DNA of 64,000 bases from Phytopseudomonas punonensis (GTDB lineage: Bacteria; Pseudomonadota; Gammaproteobacteria; Pseudomonadales; Pseudomonadaceae): assembly GCF_900142655.1 (NCBI RefSeq), contig NZ_FRBQ01000005.1, forward strand, positions 211,973 to 275,972, read 5' to 3'. Positions 1-9,244 of the stretch are shown in pieces; the stretch's first letter is position 1; each line of letters begins with the position of its first letter. A program made the translations under genes and the position numbers. A model generated the notes under the pieces. It saw only the letters and a program-made list of their open reading frames with translations, searched no databases and was not told the DNA's origin.

Positions 1-1
1 T

Positions 2-154
2 TTCGCCCGTGACGTGGCCAACCGGGCGATCTTCATCGACGGCGGCGTCATTGTCGAGCAGGGCGACGCCCGCGAGCTGTTCAGCGCACCCAAGCAGGCA
101 CGCACCCAGCAATTTCTCAGCAAGTTCCTTGGCGACGCATCCGCGCGCCACTGA
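2..154 (+). CDS. Amino-acid ABC transporter ATP-binding protein, C-terminal end (partial)
   Basis: Only the last 50 codons are in the window, read in the second frame to a TGA. The tail carries the pattern seen at the end of polar amino-acid importer ATPases (HisP/GlnQ type): a D-loop-distal stretch ending in VANRAIFIDGG, then VIVEQGD, then the FSAPKQARTQQFLSKFL end. Such subunits sit on the cytoplasmic face and power import together with a periplasmic binding protein and permeases, which must lie upstream of the window. The stop codon abuts the stop codon of the convergent oxidase gene with no gap. Substrate cannot be judged from this fragment. Confidence 0.8.
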   Translation, partial: FARDVANRAIFIDGGVIVEQGDARELFSAPKQARTQQFLSKFLGDASARH

Positions 155-1534
155 TCAGGGTTGGTAATAGGCATCCCACAGCCGGTTGCGAAACCGGTTG
201 CTGGGATCCAGCTGACGTTTGAGCGCGAAGTACTCCGCTGCCCGCGGGTAACCCTGCAGAAACTGCTCGCGGCTGGCGTGAATCTGATATGGCAGGTAAT
301 GCCGACCGCCACAGCGCAAGGCAGCGGCAATCAGCTCACGCGTCCAGGCCGCGGCTTTCTGCCGCTCGCTGTCAGTCGTGCCTTGCCGGTAATAGAGCAC
401 CAACGCGAAAACTTCCCCGGGCGCCCAACTCAGCAATGTATGCGGATCGGCCTTGGCATGGCGAATGGAGACGTTGATCAGCTTGGCCTGATGCTGATGA
501 GTCAGGCGCGCCAGTTCGCCAACGAACCGTTCCAGCTGCGCTGGCGGCACAAAGTACTCCTGCAGTACATAACTGAAATCCGGCCCGGATATCGGCTCAA
601 GCTCGCTCACGTCGAGGCTGGCCTCGTGGTTGCGCCATTGCACCTTGGGGCTACGGAACAGCAGTGGATCGAGCGCCGCCTCGCGCAGTTTGATGCCTGA
701 AGAGGATTCGCTCAGGCGAATCCCCGCTCGCTGCAGATGGCTGCCCTGCCGTGCCGGGCTCAGTCGCTCCGTTTCGGTCAGTGCAGCTTCTGTTCGCCGG
801 TAGGAAACCGCGCGCACCGTGGAAAAGTCATCGGGATAGAGAATGCCGTTGTGCATCACCAGATCGGGCTGCGAGGCTATCTCGCGATAGAACCACGGCC
901 GATAGTCTTGCAGCGCCATCACCTGACTTTCGCGGGCAATTCGGGTGTTTTCGACCAGACCCAGGGTGGCCTCGACTATGACCCCCAGCCCACCGTAGCC
1001 ACCGATCACGCCATTGAACAGCGCGGCATTGTGGTTTGGAGTGGCGTCAATCACACGGCCATCGGCGAGCACCACGCGGATGGCCTTTACCGAGCCCACG
1101 ATGGGCCCCTCGCCCACATAGCGGCCATGCACGTTAACCGATAACGAGCCGCCCACCGTGAAATTGGCGTAGGACTGCATGATCTGCGGGGAAAGGTCAT
1201 ACGGGTCGATATATTCGAGTATCGCGCGCCAGGTGATGCCGCTCTGCACTCGGATCTCACGGCGTTCCGGGGAGAACTCGAGAACTTTATCCAGGCTGCG
1301 CATATCCAGCTGCAGCGCGCCGTCCGCAGCGGTCTGCCCGCCCATGCTGTAGCGCCCGCCGCCAATGCTGACGGGCCCCACGTGGCTGCGCAGCGCATCG
1401 ACGATATCCTGCTCGCTGTGCGGCACGACGATGCGCTCGACAACAATGGGATTGAGGCCGGTCACGTCATTGACCACCTCACTGGCACTAACGCCCAGAC
1501 TGAGTACACACAGACACACGAGCAAACGTCGCAT
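155..1534 (-). CDS. FAD-binding oxidoreductase (VAO/PCMH family), probably exported
   Basis: 459 residues. The N-terminus (about residues 1–18) is a hydrophobic signal peptide ending near SASE. A PCMH-type FAD domain follows: VVPHSEQDIVDALR at about 36–49, SIGGGRYSMGG at about 56–66 and the FTVGGSLSVNVHGR stretch at about 124–137, which is the flavin-binding region of the vanillyl-alcohol-oxidase family. The C-terminal half resembles sugar-lactone or aldonolactone oxidases. The substrate is unknown. It stands alone, convergent with the ABC ATPase gene upstream and 48 bp from the TRIC gene. Family assignment is secure; function is inferred only at the level of a flavin oxidase or dehydrogenase. 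Confidence 0.8.
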   Translation of the reverse strand: MRRLLVCLCVLSLGVSASEVVNDVTGLNPIVVERIVVPHSEQDIVDALRSHVGPVSIGGGRYSMGGQTAADGALQLDMRSLDKVLEFSPERREIRVQSGITWRAILEYIDPYDLSPQIMQSYANFTVGGSLSVNVHGRYVGEGPIVGSVKAIRVVLADGRVIDATPNHNAALFNGVIGGYGGLGVIVEATLGLVENTRIARESQVMALQDYRPWFYREIASQPDLVMHNGILYPDDFSTVRAVSYRRTEAALTETERLSPARQGSHLQRAGIRLSESSSGIKLREAALDPLLFRSPKVQWRNHEASLDVSELEPISGPDFSYVLQEYFVPPAQLERFVGELARLTHQHQAKLINVSIRHAKADPHTLLSWAPGEVFALVLYYRQGTTDSERQKAAAWTRELIAAALRCGGRHYLPYQIHASREQFLQGYPRAAEYFALKRQLDPSNRFRNRLWDAYYQP

Positions 1535-1582
1535 TTACCTTCCTTGGCAATACAGATGAGTTGGCGCCAGGGCCAGACGGCC

Positions 1583-2212
1583 CTAGTCGCGGTCGAGCAG
1601 GTGAAAACGAGGCAGCGAGAAACGCCAGCGAATTGCCGCCAGGCGAATCACCAGCACAACCAGCATGGCAACCCCGGTATCCAGCCAGTGCGGGGTGTCC
1701 AGCATGCGTAGCAGCACGAAGGTCAACGCGCCGGCCAGGCAGGCGGTGGCGTAGATTTCCTTCTTGAAGATCAGCGGGATTTCGTTGCAGATCACGTCAC
1801 GCATAACGCCGCCAGCGACGCCAGTCATGATGCCCATGATCACCGCCGTGCTGGACGGCATGGCGTACTGCAGCGCCACTTCGGTACCGATCACGGTGAA
1901 CACCGCCAACCCGAAGGCATCGGCGATCAGCAGGCCTTTCTCGTGAATCGGCCGGGTCATGCGCACCCAGATCACCGTGCCCAGCGCTGCCACGGTGGCG
2001 ACCAGGATGTAGGTGTCGTTACGGATCCAGCTGACCGGGTGATTATCCAGAATCACGTCACGCAGGGTGCCGCCGCCAAGCGCAGTGATGATGGCAATCA
2101 CCAGCACGCCGAACAGATCCATGGACTTGCGCCCGGCCATCAGCGCGCCGGTGATGGCGAATACCGCCACGCCGAACAAGTCCGAAAAATAGAACAGCTG
2201 GCTCATCGACAA
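1583..2212 (-). CDS. TRIC-type trimeric intracellular cation channel family protein (YicG/UPF0126-like)
   Basis: 209 residues, nearly all membrane-embedded. Two homologous halves can be seen: FGVAVFAITGALMAGRKS with the GGGTLRDVILDN turn in the first, and AVFTVIGTEVALQ with GGVMRDVICNE in the second. The repeated glycine-rich GG-x-x-RD loop is the signature of prokaryotic TRIC channels, which form homotrimeric potassium-permeable pores in the inner membrane. It lies one base downstream of the gor stop codon on the same strand, so the two are likely co-transcribed. Confidence 0.88.
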   Translation of the reverse strand: MSMSQLFYFSDLFGVAVFAITGALMAGRKSMDLFGVLVIAIITALGGGTLRDVILDNHPVSWIRNDTYILVATVAALGTVIWVRMTRPIHEKGLLIADAFGLAVFTVIGTEVALQYAMPSSTAVIMGIMTGVAGGVMRDVICNEIPLIFKKEIYATACLAGALTFVLLRMLDTPHWLDTGVAMLVVLVIRLAAIRWRFSLPRFHLLDRD

Positions 2213-2213
2213 G

Positions 2214-3569
2214 TCAGTTCACCGGCGTACGCAGCGTGACGAACTCTTCGGCCGAGCTTGGGTGAACGCCGATGGTTTCGTCGAACACCTGCTTGGTCGC
2301 GCCGGCCTTCAACGCAATAGCCAGGCCCTGAACGATTTCGCCGGCATCGGGGCCGACCATGTGGCAGCCCAGCACGCGATCCGTCTTGGCATCGACCACC
2401 AGTTTCATCAGCGTACGCTCTTCGCTTTCGGTCAGCGTCAGCTTCATCGGCCGGAAGCGGCTCTCGAAGATTTTCACCTCGTGCCCGGCCTCGCGCGCCT
2501 GCTCTTCGCTGAGCCCGACGGTGCCGATATTGGGCAGGCTGAACACCGCCGTCGGGATCATCCGATAGTCGACCTTGCGGTACTCGTCCGGCTTGAACAG
2601 ACGACGCGCCACCGCCATGCCTTCGGCCAGCGCCACGGGGGTGAGCTGCACGCGGCCGATCACGTCACCGATGGCCAGGATCGACGGCGCCGTGGTCTGG
2701 TACTCGTCATCGACCTTGATATAGCCCTTGTCGTCCAGGCTGACGGAGGTGTTCTCTAGCCCCAGATTGTCGAGCATCGGCCGGCGACCGGTGGCGTAGA
2801 AGATGCAGTCGGCCTGCAGCGTGCGGCCATCCTTGAGGGTGGCCTCGAGGCTGCCGTCGGCCTGCTTGTCGATACGCGCGATATCGGTATTGAACTGCAC
2901 GTCCAGGCCACGCTTGCCCAGTTCTTCATGCAGGTGGGTGCGCAGGGAATTGTCGAAGCCGCGCAGGAACAGGTCGCCGCGGTATAGCAGCGAGGTCTGC
3001 GCGCCGAGGCCGTTGAAAATCGACGCGAACTCCACGGCGATATAACCGCCGCCCACCACCAGCACGCGCTCTGGCAGCTCTTCGAGGAAGAACGCCTGGT
3101 TGGAGTTGATCGCGTGCTCATGACCCGGGATCTCTGGAATATGGGGCCAGCCGCCAGTGGCGATCAGAATGCGCTCGGCGCTGTAGGTCTTGCCGTCGAC
3201 CTCCACCCGGTGCTCGTCGAGCAGGCGCGCATGGCCCTCGAGCAGGGTCACACCGCTGCCCACCAGCAGCTTGCGGTAGATGCCATTGAGGCGTTCGATT
3301 TCGCGGTTCTTGTTGGCGATCAGCGTCGGCCAGCTGAAACTGGCCTGGCCGGGCGTCCAGCCAAAGCCTTCGGCATGCTCGAACTCGTCGGCAAACTGCG
3401 CGCCATAGACCAACAGCTTTTTCGGCACGCAGCCGACATTGACGCAGGTGCCGCCCAGATACCGGCTTTCCGCCACGGCAACCCGGGCGCCGTAGCCCGC
3501 CGAGAAGCGCGCCGCACGCACGCCGCCGGAGCCAGCACCGATTACAAACAGATCGAAATCGTAGGTCAT
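2214..3569 (-). CDS. gor: Glutathione-disulfide reductase
   Basis: 451 residues, the usual length for the Pseudomonas enzyme. It reduces oxidised glutathione with NADPH through FAD and a redox disulfide in the cytoplasm. Visible are the FAD Rossmann motif [11 protein letters not shown] near the N-terminus, the active-site pair in [13 protein letters not shown], the NADPH motif [10 protein letters not shown], the second FAD motif (AIGDV) and the C-terminal catalytic HPSSAEEF histidine. I chose the ATG at 3569, which has an AGGAGG ribosome site seven bases upstream; the frame stays open to 3638 but the extra 23 residues are unlike the family. The neighbouring VOC gene and galU repeat a gene order known from P. 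aeruginosa. Confidence 0.95.
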   Translation of the reverse strand: MTYDFDLFVIGAGSGGVRAARFSAGYGARVAVAESRYLGGTCVNVGCVPKKLLVYGAQFADEFEHAEGFGWTPGQASFSWPTLIANKNREIERLNGIYRKLLVGSGVTLLEGHARLLDEHRVEVDGKTYSAERILIATGGWPHIPEIPGHEHAINSNQAFFLEELPERVLVVGGGYIAVEFASIFNGLGAQTSLLYRGDLFLRGFDNSLRTHLHEELGKRGLDVQFNTDIARIDKQADGSLEATLKDGRTLQADCIFYATGRRPMLDNLGLENTSVSLDDKGYIKVDDEYQTTAPSILAIGDVIGRVQLTPVALAEGMAVARRLFKPDEYRKVDYRMIPTAVFSLPNIGTVGLSEEQAREAGHEVKIFESRFRPMKLTLTESEERTLMKLVVDAKTDRVLGCHMVGPDAGEIVQGLAIALKAGATKQVFDETIGVHPSSAEEFVTLRTPVN

Positions 3570-3687
3570 AACAGCCTCCTGAACAGATGCAGAGCATACC
3601 GCAAACGCAACGCCCTGCCCGCCTGGCACATGGCGCAAACTTGTCGGCGGCCGGATGGGTCTAGAGGCTTAACAAAGGAGCACGACC

Positions 3688-4110
3688 ATGCGCCCGATTC
3701 TTACCCACCTTGCCCTGCACGTACCGGACCTGCAGGCCTGCATCGACTTCTACGAAGACTTCTGCGGCATGCGGGTCATCCACCGTCGCCTTGGCAAGGG
3801 CTCGCAGATCGTGTGGATGGCCGAGCCCGGCCGTGAGAGCGAGTTCATCTTCGTGATCATGCCTGGCGGCGAAGCGCGGCAGTTAGCGGCCAACGATTAC
3901 AGCCACTTCGGCTTCGCCCTGCAGAGCCGCGAAGAAGTCGATGCAATGGTCGCCAAAGCCCAGGCAGCCGGGTGCCTGCTCTGGGCACAGCGCGACGAAC
4001 CGTATCCGGTGGGCTATTACTGTGGCATACGTGACCCGGCTGGTCATCAGATCGAATTCAGCTATGGCCAGCCACTGGGTCCGGGCGCCAAACCGATCAA
4101 TGAGGGCTGA
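3688..4110 (+). CDS. VOC family (glyoxalase I / ring-cleaving dioxygenase fold) protein
   Basis: 140 residues with two paired beta-alpha-beta-beta-beta units of the vicinal-oxygen-chelate fold: THLALHVPDLQACIDFYEDFCGMRVIHR at the start and DPAGHQIEFSYG near the end, which supplies the usual C-terminal metal-binding glutamate. A strong AAAGGAG ribosome site precedes the ATG. It diverges from gor and converges on galU with a shared terminator between. The reaction is not predictable; lactoylglutathione-lyase-like detoxification is plausible beside gor but is inference. Confidence 0.85.
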   Translation: MRPILTHLALHVPDLQACIDFYEDFCGMRVIHRRLGKGSQIVWMAEPGRESEFIFVIMPGGEARQLAANDYSHFGFALQSREEVDAMVAKAQAAGCLLWAQRDEPYPVGYYCGIRDPAGHQIEFSYGQPLGPGAKPINEG

Positions 4111-4113
4111 AAC

Positions 4114-4141
4114 AAGAAAACCGCCAGAAGGCGGTTTTCTT
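4114..4141 (+). terminator. Bidirectional rho-independent terminator between VOC gene and galU
   Basis: A perfect 12-bp stem (AAGAAAACCGCC / GGCGGTTTTCTT) with an AGAA loop, placed between two convergent stop codons. A and T runs on both sides let it serve both strands. Confidence 0.9.
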
Positions 4142-4157
4142 GCGCTAGCGAATGGCG

Positions 4158-4994
4158 TTAGCCCTTGCCAGTCTTGTACAGGTGCTCGAAGCAGAAGTTA
4201 GTCGCCTCGATATAGCCCTCGGCGCCACCGCAGTCGAAGCGCTGGCCCTTGAACTTGTAAGCCAGCACGCAGCCGTCCTGGGCCTGCTTCATCAGCGCGT
4301 CGGTAATCTGGATCTCGCCACCCTTGCCTGGCTCGGTGTTTTCGATCAGCTCGAAGATATCCGGGGTCAGGATGTAGCGACCGATGATCGCCAGGTTCGA
4401 CGGTGCATCTTCGGACTTGGGCTTCTCGACCATGCTGTTTACCCGGAAGATGTCGTCGCGGATCATCTCGCCGGCGATCACGCCGTACTTGTGGATCTCG
4501 TCCATCGGCACTTCCTGCACCGCCACGATCGAGCAGCGGAACTGGTTGTACAGCTTGACCATCTGGGTCAGCACGCTGTCGCCTTCGAGGTTCAGGCACA
4601 GGTCGTCGGCCAGCACCACGGCGAACGGCTCGTCACCGATCAGCGGGCGGCCGCTGAGGATGGCATGGCCCAGGCCCTTCATTTCCACCTGGCGGGTATA
4701 GGAGAAGGTGCAGTTGTCGATCAGGCGGCGAATGCCGACCAGGTACTTTTCCTTGTCGGTATTGCGGATCTGCTCTTCCAGCTCGTAACTGATGTCGAAG
4801 TGGTCTTCCAGCGAACGCTTGCCGCGACCGGTCACCATGGCGATTTCGGTAAGCCCGGCCGACAGCGCTTCCTCCACACCGTACTGGATCAACGGCTTGT
4901 TCACGATTGGCAGCATTTCCTTGGGCATGGCCTTGGTTGCCGGGAGAAAACGGGTGCCGTAGCCAGCGGCAGGAAACAAGCATTTCTTGATCAT
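4158..4994 (-). CDS. galU: UTP–glucose-1-phosphate uridylyltransferase
   Basis: 278 residues. It makes UDP-glucose from UTP and glucose 1-phosphate for lipopolysaccharide core, exopolysaccharide and trehalose-type synthesis. The nucleotidyltransferase signature FPAAGYGTRFLPATKAMPKE lies at residues 7–26, with the VVLADD metal-binding motif at about 124–129 and the VEKPKSEDAPSNLAI region after it. Full length and collinear with the P. aeruginosa enzyme as I recall it. The ATG at 4994 follows a short AGGGACTTCC leader with a modest ribosome site. Confidence 0.95.
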   Translation of the reverse strand: MIKKCLFPAAGYGTRFLPATKAMPKEMLPIVNKPLIQYGVEEALSAGLTEIAMVTGRGKRSLEDHFDISYELEEQIRNTDKEKYLVGIRRLIDNCTFSYTRQVEMKGLGHAILSGRPLIGDEPFAVVLADDLCLNLEGDSVLTQMVKLYNQFRCSIVAVQEVPMDEIHKYGVIAGEMIRDDIFRVNSMVEKPKSEDAPSNLAIIGRYILTPDIFELIENTEPGKGGEIQITDALMKQAQDGCVLAYKFKGQRFDCGGAEGYIEATNFCFEHLYKTGKG

Positions 4995-5141
4995 GGAAGT
5001 CCCTGAATGAGAGAGGGTTATCGACGCCGCAGCAGTCTAGCAGGACGCACACGGCTTACAACGGGAGCAACGTAAACACCTCAAACGTTTATGCAGCAGG
5101 GCAGTCACAACCTGTGAAACCCACCGCAACGCGAGGTTCGC

Positions 5142-5393
5142 ATGTCCATCGACAATGACCTGAAGAAAGAAGTTCTCACTCGTCTGCTGCACGCTCACCC
5201 TGCCGGGCTCGGCAAAGAGGTGCTGGACAACTTCCGAGGCGAGCACGCTGTCGCCGATATGCTCAAGCATCTGCAGCAAAACGGGCTTATTCACGATGGC
5301 GCCCTATCGGAAAACGCCGGTGAATTGTCCATCCACTATCCGATCAAGCTCAGTGCATCTGGCGTCGAAACAGCCAAACAGCTCGATGCCTGA
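5142..5393 (+). CDS. Small conserved hypothetical protein, winged-helix-like
   Basis: 83 residues, start ATG preceded by a GCGAGGTTCGC leader. The sequence LKKEVLTRLLHAHPAGLGKEVLDNF…VADMLKHLQQNGLIHDG reads like a short winged-helix unit in which LKHLQQNGLI would be the recognition and wing-proximal helix. No catalytic motif is seen. It diverges from galU and may share its promoter region. Function unknown. Confidence 0.65.
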   Translation: MSIDNDLKKEVLTRLLHAHPAGLGKEVLDNFRGEHAVADMLKHLQQNGLIHDGALSENAGELSIHYPIKLSASGVETAKQLDA

Positions 5394-5604
5394 TCAGCTG
5401 CTGTAGCAGCCTCCGCTACCGGCGCCGTTTTCTCGTCCTGGGGAAGCGGCGTTCAGCTATTACTAGCCACGCAAATCCGCCTATTGGGTGCCCATAAATA
5501 CTGTAGACTCCCGCGCCGCGCGCAGCCGCGAACGGCCGTTGCAGAGCGCTCGCTTGCAGCCCGTCCCGCGCACAGCCTACTCAGTATTTTCTGGAACACC
5601 GCTC

Positions 5605-6393
5605 ATGAAACACTCCGCTACCTCCCTGCTCCTGGCGGGCAGCCTGCTGGCTCCTGTCGAAGCCATGGCCGACCTGCTGCTGTGGCAGGACAACAGCCTG
5701 ACCTACCTCAACGGTATCGACTTCAAGATCGACCCGCCACGCCAGCAAACGCTGACTTTCGAGCACTCAAGCGGCTGGAGCTTCGGGGATCTGTTCCTGT
5801 TCGTCGACGGCATCAAATACAACACCGAAGCCAACAATGGCGCCGGTGATGGCCATACGTTCTACGGCGAGCTCAGCCCCCGCTTGTCGTTCGGCAAGAT
5901 CAGCGGAGCCGATCTATCGTTCGGCCCGATCAAGGATGTGTTGTTGGCAGCCACCTATGAATTCGGTGAAGACGATGTCGACGCGTACCTGCTCGGGCCG
6001 GCAGTGGATCTGGCAATTCCCGGTTTTGACTACTTCCAGCTGAACACCTACCTGCGCCGACCGGATGGCAAACGCGACGGTCGCAACGTCTGGCAGATCA
6101 CTCCGGCATGGAGCTACACGATCCCGGCCGGCAAGTCCGATGTGGTGATCGATGGTTTCATCGACTGGGTGGTGGACAACGACGACAGCTATCACGCCAA
6201 CCTGCACATCAACCCCCAGATCAAGTACGACCTGGCCAAAGCCATGGGCTGGGGTCAGAAATTCTACGTTGGCGTGGAATACGACTACTGGAAGCACAAG
6301 TACGGTATCGACAACGACAGCTCGCTGAGCAAAGACATTTTAGGCGGCACCAACCAGAGCGCTATCAGCCTACTGGTCAAGGCACACTTCTAA
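5605..6393 (+). CDS. OmpK/Tsx-like nucleoside-specific outer-membrane channel family protein
   Basis: 262 residues. A signal peptide (MKHSATSLLLAGSLLAPVEAMA) is followed by a protein rich in alternating aromatic/polar strands and ending in an aromatic residue (KAHF), the usual outer-membrane barrel C-terminus. Family-typical pieces include DLFLFVDGIKY, SFGPIKDVLLAATYEFG and KFYVGVEYDYWKHKYGI. The ATG at 5605 was preferred over an upstream in-frame start at 5488 because it begins the signal peptide. It probably admits nucleosides or similar small solutes; no partner gene is adjacent. Confidence 0.8.
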   Translation: MKHSATSLLLAGSLLAPVEAMADLLLWQDNSLTYLNGIDFKIDPPRQQTLTFEHSSGWSFGDLFLFVDGIKYNTEANNGAGDGHTFYGELSPRLSFGKISGADLSFGPIKDVLLAATYEFGEDDVDAYLLGPAVDLAIPGFDYFQLNTYLRRPDGKRDGRNVWQITPAWSYTIPAGKSDVVIDGFIDWVVDNDDSYHANLHINPQIKYDLAKAMGWGQKFYVGVEYDYWKHKYGIDNDSSLSKDILGGTNQSAISLLVKAHF

Positions 6394-6409
6394 AACGGCT
6401 AAGAACCAG

Positions 6410-6436
6410 AAGCTCGTCGAGCTCGGCGGGCTTTTG
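6410..6436 (+). terminator. Rho-independent terminator after the OmpK/Tsx-like gene
   Basis: An 11-bp stem with two G·U pairs (AAGCTCGTCGA / TCGGCGGGCTT), a two-base loop and a TTTT tail, 17 bp after the stop codon. Confidence 0.7.
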
Positions 6437-6449
6437 TCATCCATGCCGC

Positions 6450-7019
6450 TCAGTCGAGCAGCACGTGTGCTGCCGCATCAGTGGCGAGCAGGCTGTATTG
6501 ATGAAGGCTCAGATAGCGCCCATCCTTGCACTCAACGTCGCGCAGCGTGCCTTCGAGGGTGAAACCCTGCGCTTCGATCAGCCTGCAACTGGCGATATTT
6601 TCCGGTTCTATATCTGCATGTACGCGATGCACGCTCATGTGCCGGAAGGCATATCGTAAAATCGCAGGCAGCGCCTGGCTTAGCAAACCACGCCGCCAGT
6701 AATCAGGAAGCAACCAATAGCCTACGTCGACGCTGTGATGTTGGTGGCTCCAGTCATTGAAGCCGCAGGCGCCCATTAACAGGTCGCCATCGCGGCTGGC
6801 AACGGCCCACCATATTCCTCTTCTATCCCTGAGCAAGCTCTCGTACCACTGCATCTGCTCGCGGGTAGCGCAAAGGCTATCGTAGGAAACACCGTAGTGA
6901 GCAATCACCTGGGGGTGAGACAGCCCGGCATACACACGCTCGATATCATCAGGACGAATGCACCGCAAAATGCAGTCTGCAAGGGTGAATTCGGGGAATA
7001 GGCTGGCTTCACTGTGCAT
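6450..7019 (-). CDS. GNAT family N-acetyltransferase (RimJ/RimL type)
   Basis: About 189 residues. The fold elements are clear: CILRCIRPDDIERVYAGLSHPQV at the start, WWAVASRDGDLLMGACGFNDW in the middle, VGYWLLPDYWRRGLLSQALPAIL containing the acetyl-CoA-binding turn, and HADIEPENIASCRLIEAQGF near the end. Acts on an unknown amino group, possibly a protein N-terminus. The frame extends to an ATG at 7052; neither start has a strong ribosome site, so the N-terminus is uncertain by 11 residues. Confidence 0.82.
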   Translation of the reverse strand: MHSEASLFPEFTLADCILRCIRPDDIERVYAGLSHPQVIAHYGVSYDSLCATREQMQWYESLLRDRRGIWWAVASRDGDLLMGACGFNDWSHQHHSVDVGYWLLPDYWRRGLLSQALPAILRYAFRHMSVHRVHADIEPENIASCRLIEAQGFTLEGTLRDVECKDGRYLSLHQYSLLATDAAAHVLLD

Positions 7020-7110
7020 GTATAACCCGAAGCGCCAGGCTGGCACGATCATGGAAAACTAATGATTAGAAAAACAAGGAGCGCAGGCTTCGCAGAGGCC
7101 AACGCGGAGA

Positions 7111-7197
7111 TGGTGCCCCGAGCCGGAATCGAACCGGCAAGGCCTTGCGGCCGGCAGATTTTAAGTCTGCTGTGTTTACCAATTTCACCATCGGGGC
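7111..7197 (-). tRNA. tRNA-Leu (anticodon TAA)
   Basis: On the minus strand the 5' acceptor GCCCCGA pairs with the 3' TCGGGGC, and CCA is encoded. The anticodon loop CTTAAAA gives TAA. A long variable arm (class II) and the GGTTCGATTCC T-arm are present. 87 nt including CCA. Confidence 0.95.
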
Positions 7198-7376
7198 GGC
7201 GAAATCTGCGAGGGCAGGACTATATACACCCCCAGGCAACGCCGCAAGTTTAAAGCGCGCAATAAAAAACCTCGCAAATCAGTGATCTACGAGGCTGTAC
7301 GCTGAGCTACCGATAAGTAGCTACAACCGCATTAATGCGGCAGGCCGCGCTGTGAAGCGCGGCCTGACCTGATCCC

Positions 7377-7712
7377 TTACTTGCTGCTGCGGCCAACCAA
7401 CAGACCGATCAGCAGACCAAAGCCGGAAGCCACCGCCACCGAGGTCCAAGGATTGCTTTCGATGCGATCCTGAGCATTACCGATGGTCTCGCGACCCAAT
7501 TCGACAGCCTCACGGCTTTTTTCAGTGATCGAACCTTTGGCCTCATTCAGCAGCGCAATAACCTTCTCGCGAGCTTCATGAGCCTTGTCGCCGGAAAAGG
7601 ACTCCGCATCACCCAACGCCTTGCTGGCTTGATCGAGAAGCTTCTTCAATTCCTTGGCGCTTTCCTGTTGAAACTGATCCAGGCCGCTCTCAAGCGAAGT
7701 TTTACGTGCCAT
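7377..7712 (-). CDS. DUF883 family membrane-anchored protein (YqjD/ElaB-like)
   Basis: 111 residues from the ATG at 7712, which has a GGAG site nine bases upstream; an upstream ATG at 7727 is less likely. The first 75 residues are a long charged amphipathic helix (ESAKELKKLLDQASKALGD…) and the end is a single membrane helix, WTSVAVASGFGLLIGLLVGRS. Members of this family sit in the inner membrane with the tail and bind ribosomes or appear under stress; that role here is only by family. Confidence 0.85.
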   Translation of the reverse strand: MARKTSLESGLDQFQQESAKELKKLLDQASKALGDAESFSGDKAHEAREKVIALLNEAKGSITEKSREAVELGRETIGNAQDRIESNPWTSVAVASGFGLLIGLLVGRSSK

Positions 7713-7804
7713 TAGCGAGTGCTCCATAACAGTGATTGACGATATTTGGAGATACCGCCAGCCGCCAGAGTTCAGGCTTTTTACCGCCTATCTGCTTTCT
7801 AGAC

Positions 7805-8056
7805 TCATGCATCAAGCGGAATGACACCCGTGTGGGCCACATATTCGCCGGCCATGCCGCGCACCCGCGCGCGCAGATCAAAGGGCATATCTGACTTGAA
7901 GGTCACCTCATGCCCGATCAACTGGCCGCTCTCGCCAACACGCTCGCGCTCCTCCTGCATCCAGGTCAGTAGCTCGTCTTCAGTCAACCCGAGCTCTTCA
8001 GCCAGCAATGCATTGAAACGTTCAAGATCCAAGCCATCGAATTTTCCGCCATCCAT
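7805..8056 (-). CDS. Hypothetical protein (unknown)
   Basis: 83 residues from an ATG at 8056 with a GAGGAG ribosome site. Acidic and helical at the start (LDLERFNALLAEELGLTEDELLTWMQEERERVG), then a short beta-rich end with FDLRARVRGMAGEYVAHTGVIPL. I do not recognise a named family. It lies between DUF883 and DUF1652 genes on the same strand but with large gaps, so independent promoters are likely. Confidence 0.6.
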   Translation of the reverse strand: MDGGKFDGLDLERFNALLAEELGLTEDELLTWMQEERERVGESGQLIGHEVTFKSDMPFDLRARVRGMAGEYVAHTGVIPLDA

Positions 8057-8135
8057 CTCATCGCCCTCCTCAATCAATCTTGCTAATTGAGGCCGCAAGT
8101 TCGGCCAGGCAGTTCACTGTATCTGACCAACCTGC

Positions 8136-8387
8136 TCAGGCTTGGCGTTTAACGCTGCCGCAATTCAACGTGCGCAGATCTTGGCGCAGCTGCATCACCA
8201 GTTGCGAGATCTGCCGTGATGTCGACAGCTCTGATCGCGAGATTCCCGTGACATTCAGGTACACCTGAGCCGTAACCGGATCCCTGATCTGAATCGTCAC
8301 CGACTCACTGCCATCAATGGAGCAACTGCACGCCAACGGCAAAAACGCACACTCGACAATATGACGCTGCTCGAGAACGGACATCAT
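8136..8387 (-). CDS. DUF1652 family protein
   Basis: 83 residues. The pattern LEQRHIVECAFLPLACSCSIDG, then VTIQIRDP, VYLNVTGIS and the C-terminal LVMQLRQDL matches the DUF1652 family, which is common and often multicopy in Pseudomonas and has no assigned function. The start has a GAAGGAG ribosome site. A single-domain cytoplasmic protein. Confidence 0.8.
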   Translation of the reverse strand: MMSVLEQRHIVECAFLPLACSCSIDGSESVTIQIRDPVTAQVYLNVTGISRSELSTSRQISQLVMQLRQDLRTLNCGSVKRQA

Positions 8388-8786
8388 CCTGAATACTCCT
8401 TCCTCACGTTACGTTGATGACCACTGGAGTCTAGTTCGCGCAAAAAATCAGGAGTGAGTCATTTTGTCCCGTCTATCGGCTGGATACTTGGCTGTCGCCG
8501 TCAGCCGCTTGTAACGGACTCATCCTGTGAGTCGTTAACGTAAAGGCCATGGCCCAAGATGTTAGATAAGACCCGCGGTGGATCTGCTCAAGACTGCGGC
8601 CTCATGTTTGCGAAGCGCGGCACGGCAGTGCCTGCGCCTGCGCAAAGCTAGCGCAACGATGCTCGCGATGAGTATGAAAAGCCGCCGAATATGAAATCAT
8701 CTTGGTATAGGCAACATCGAACTGACTCATAGATAAGCTCTAGAGGAAACGACGCACCATCCAACCAAAAACAGCATGCCTACCGA
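8388..8786. other. Gene-poor stretch with one hairpin
   Basis: About 400 bp without a convincing gene. The only structure I see is an inverted repeat at 8513–8538 (TAACGGACTCA / TGAGTCGTTA with a one-base bulge). It has no T-run, so it is not an obvious terminator. Confidence 0.4.
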
Positions 8787-8990
8787 TCAAATCGACAAGA
8801 CGATCAGCATGTTGGTAGGGGTAATACGTGGCAGCTGCTGCCGAACATCGCCTGGTGTCTCGGCCTTGAAGAATACGCGATAGCCACTGCCATCCGGATA
8901 AGGCCGGGAATGAGTGACCCAGGTTGAAACGAGGCTCTCGCTGAGCCCGGTATCAGTCGCGATTTTTAACAATGGGATATGCACGGTCAT
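8787..8990 (-). CDS. Hypothetical small protein with a possible helix-turn-helix
   Basis: 67 residues from an ATG at 8990 preceded by AAGGAGCTCGTA. Residues about 6–25 (LLKIATDTGLSESLVSTWVT) have the spacing of a short helix-turn-helix; the rest includes GSGYRVFFKAETPG. No family recognised. Isolated on the minus strand, divergent from the Arc-like gene. Confidence 0.5.
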   Translation of the reverse strand: MTVHIPLLKIATDTGLSESLVSTWVTHSRPYPDGSGYRVFFKAETPGDVRQQLPRITPTNMLIVLSI

Positions 8991-9244
8991 TACGAGCTCC
9001 TTCTCATTCAGATAGTGATGCATTCATCACGCTGCCGGACATCCATGCCGGACTTGAGTTGACAAGCGATGTCACTATGCCACATTACAAAGGATATAAT
9101 GACTTTTTTTGCTGCCGCACGCGCTCAAGCCAGCAGAGTCGATCAATGGCACCTAATTAGTACGCTACCAATCGTCTGGCCGAATGAACTATCGCCACAG
9201 CTACCATCAAATAGCTAGTATTACCCGATATGGAGGAACCAATC

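Noticed and set aside
4152..5006. 284-residue plus-strand frame over galU
   Set aside because: Antisense to galU; sequence rich in His/Gln/Val repeats without a fold.
7062..7253. Plus-strand frame containing VPRAGIEPARP
   Set aside because: It is the complement of tRNA-Leu read as protein, a frequent annotation artefact.
8513..8538. Possible terminator or small RNA at TAACGGACTCA…TGAGTCGTTA
   Set aside because: No T-run and no promoter seen; kept only as a hairpin.
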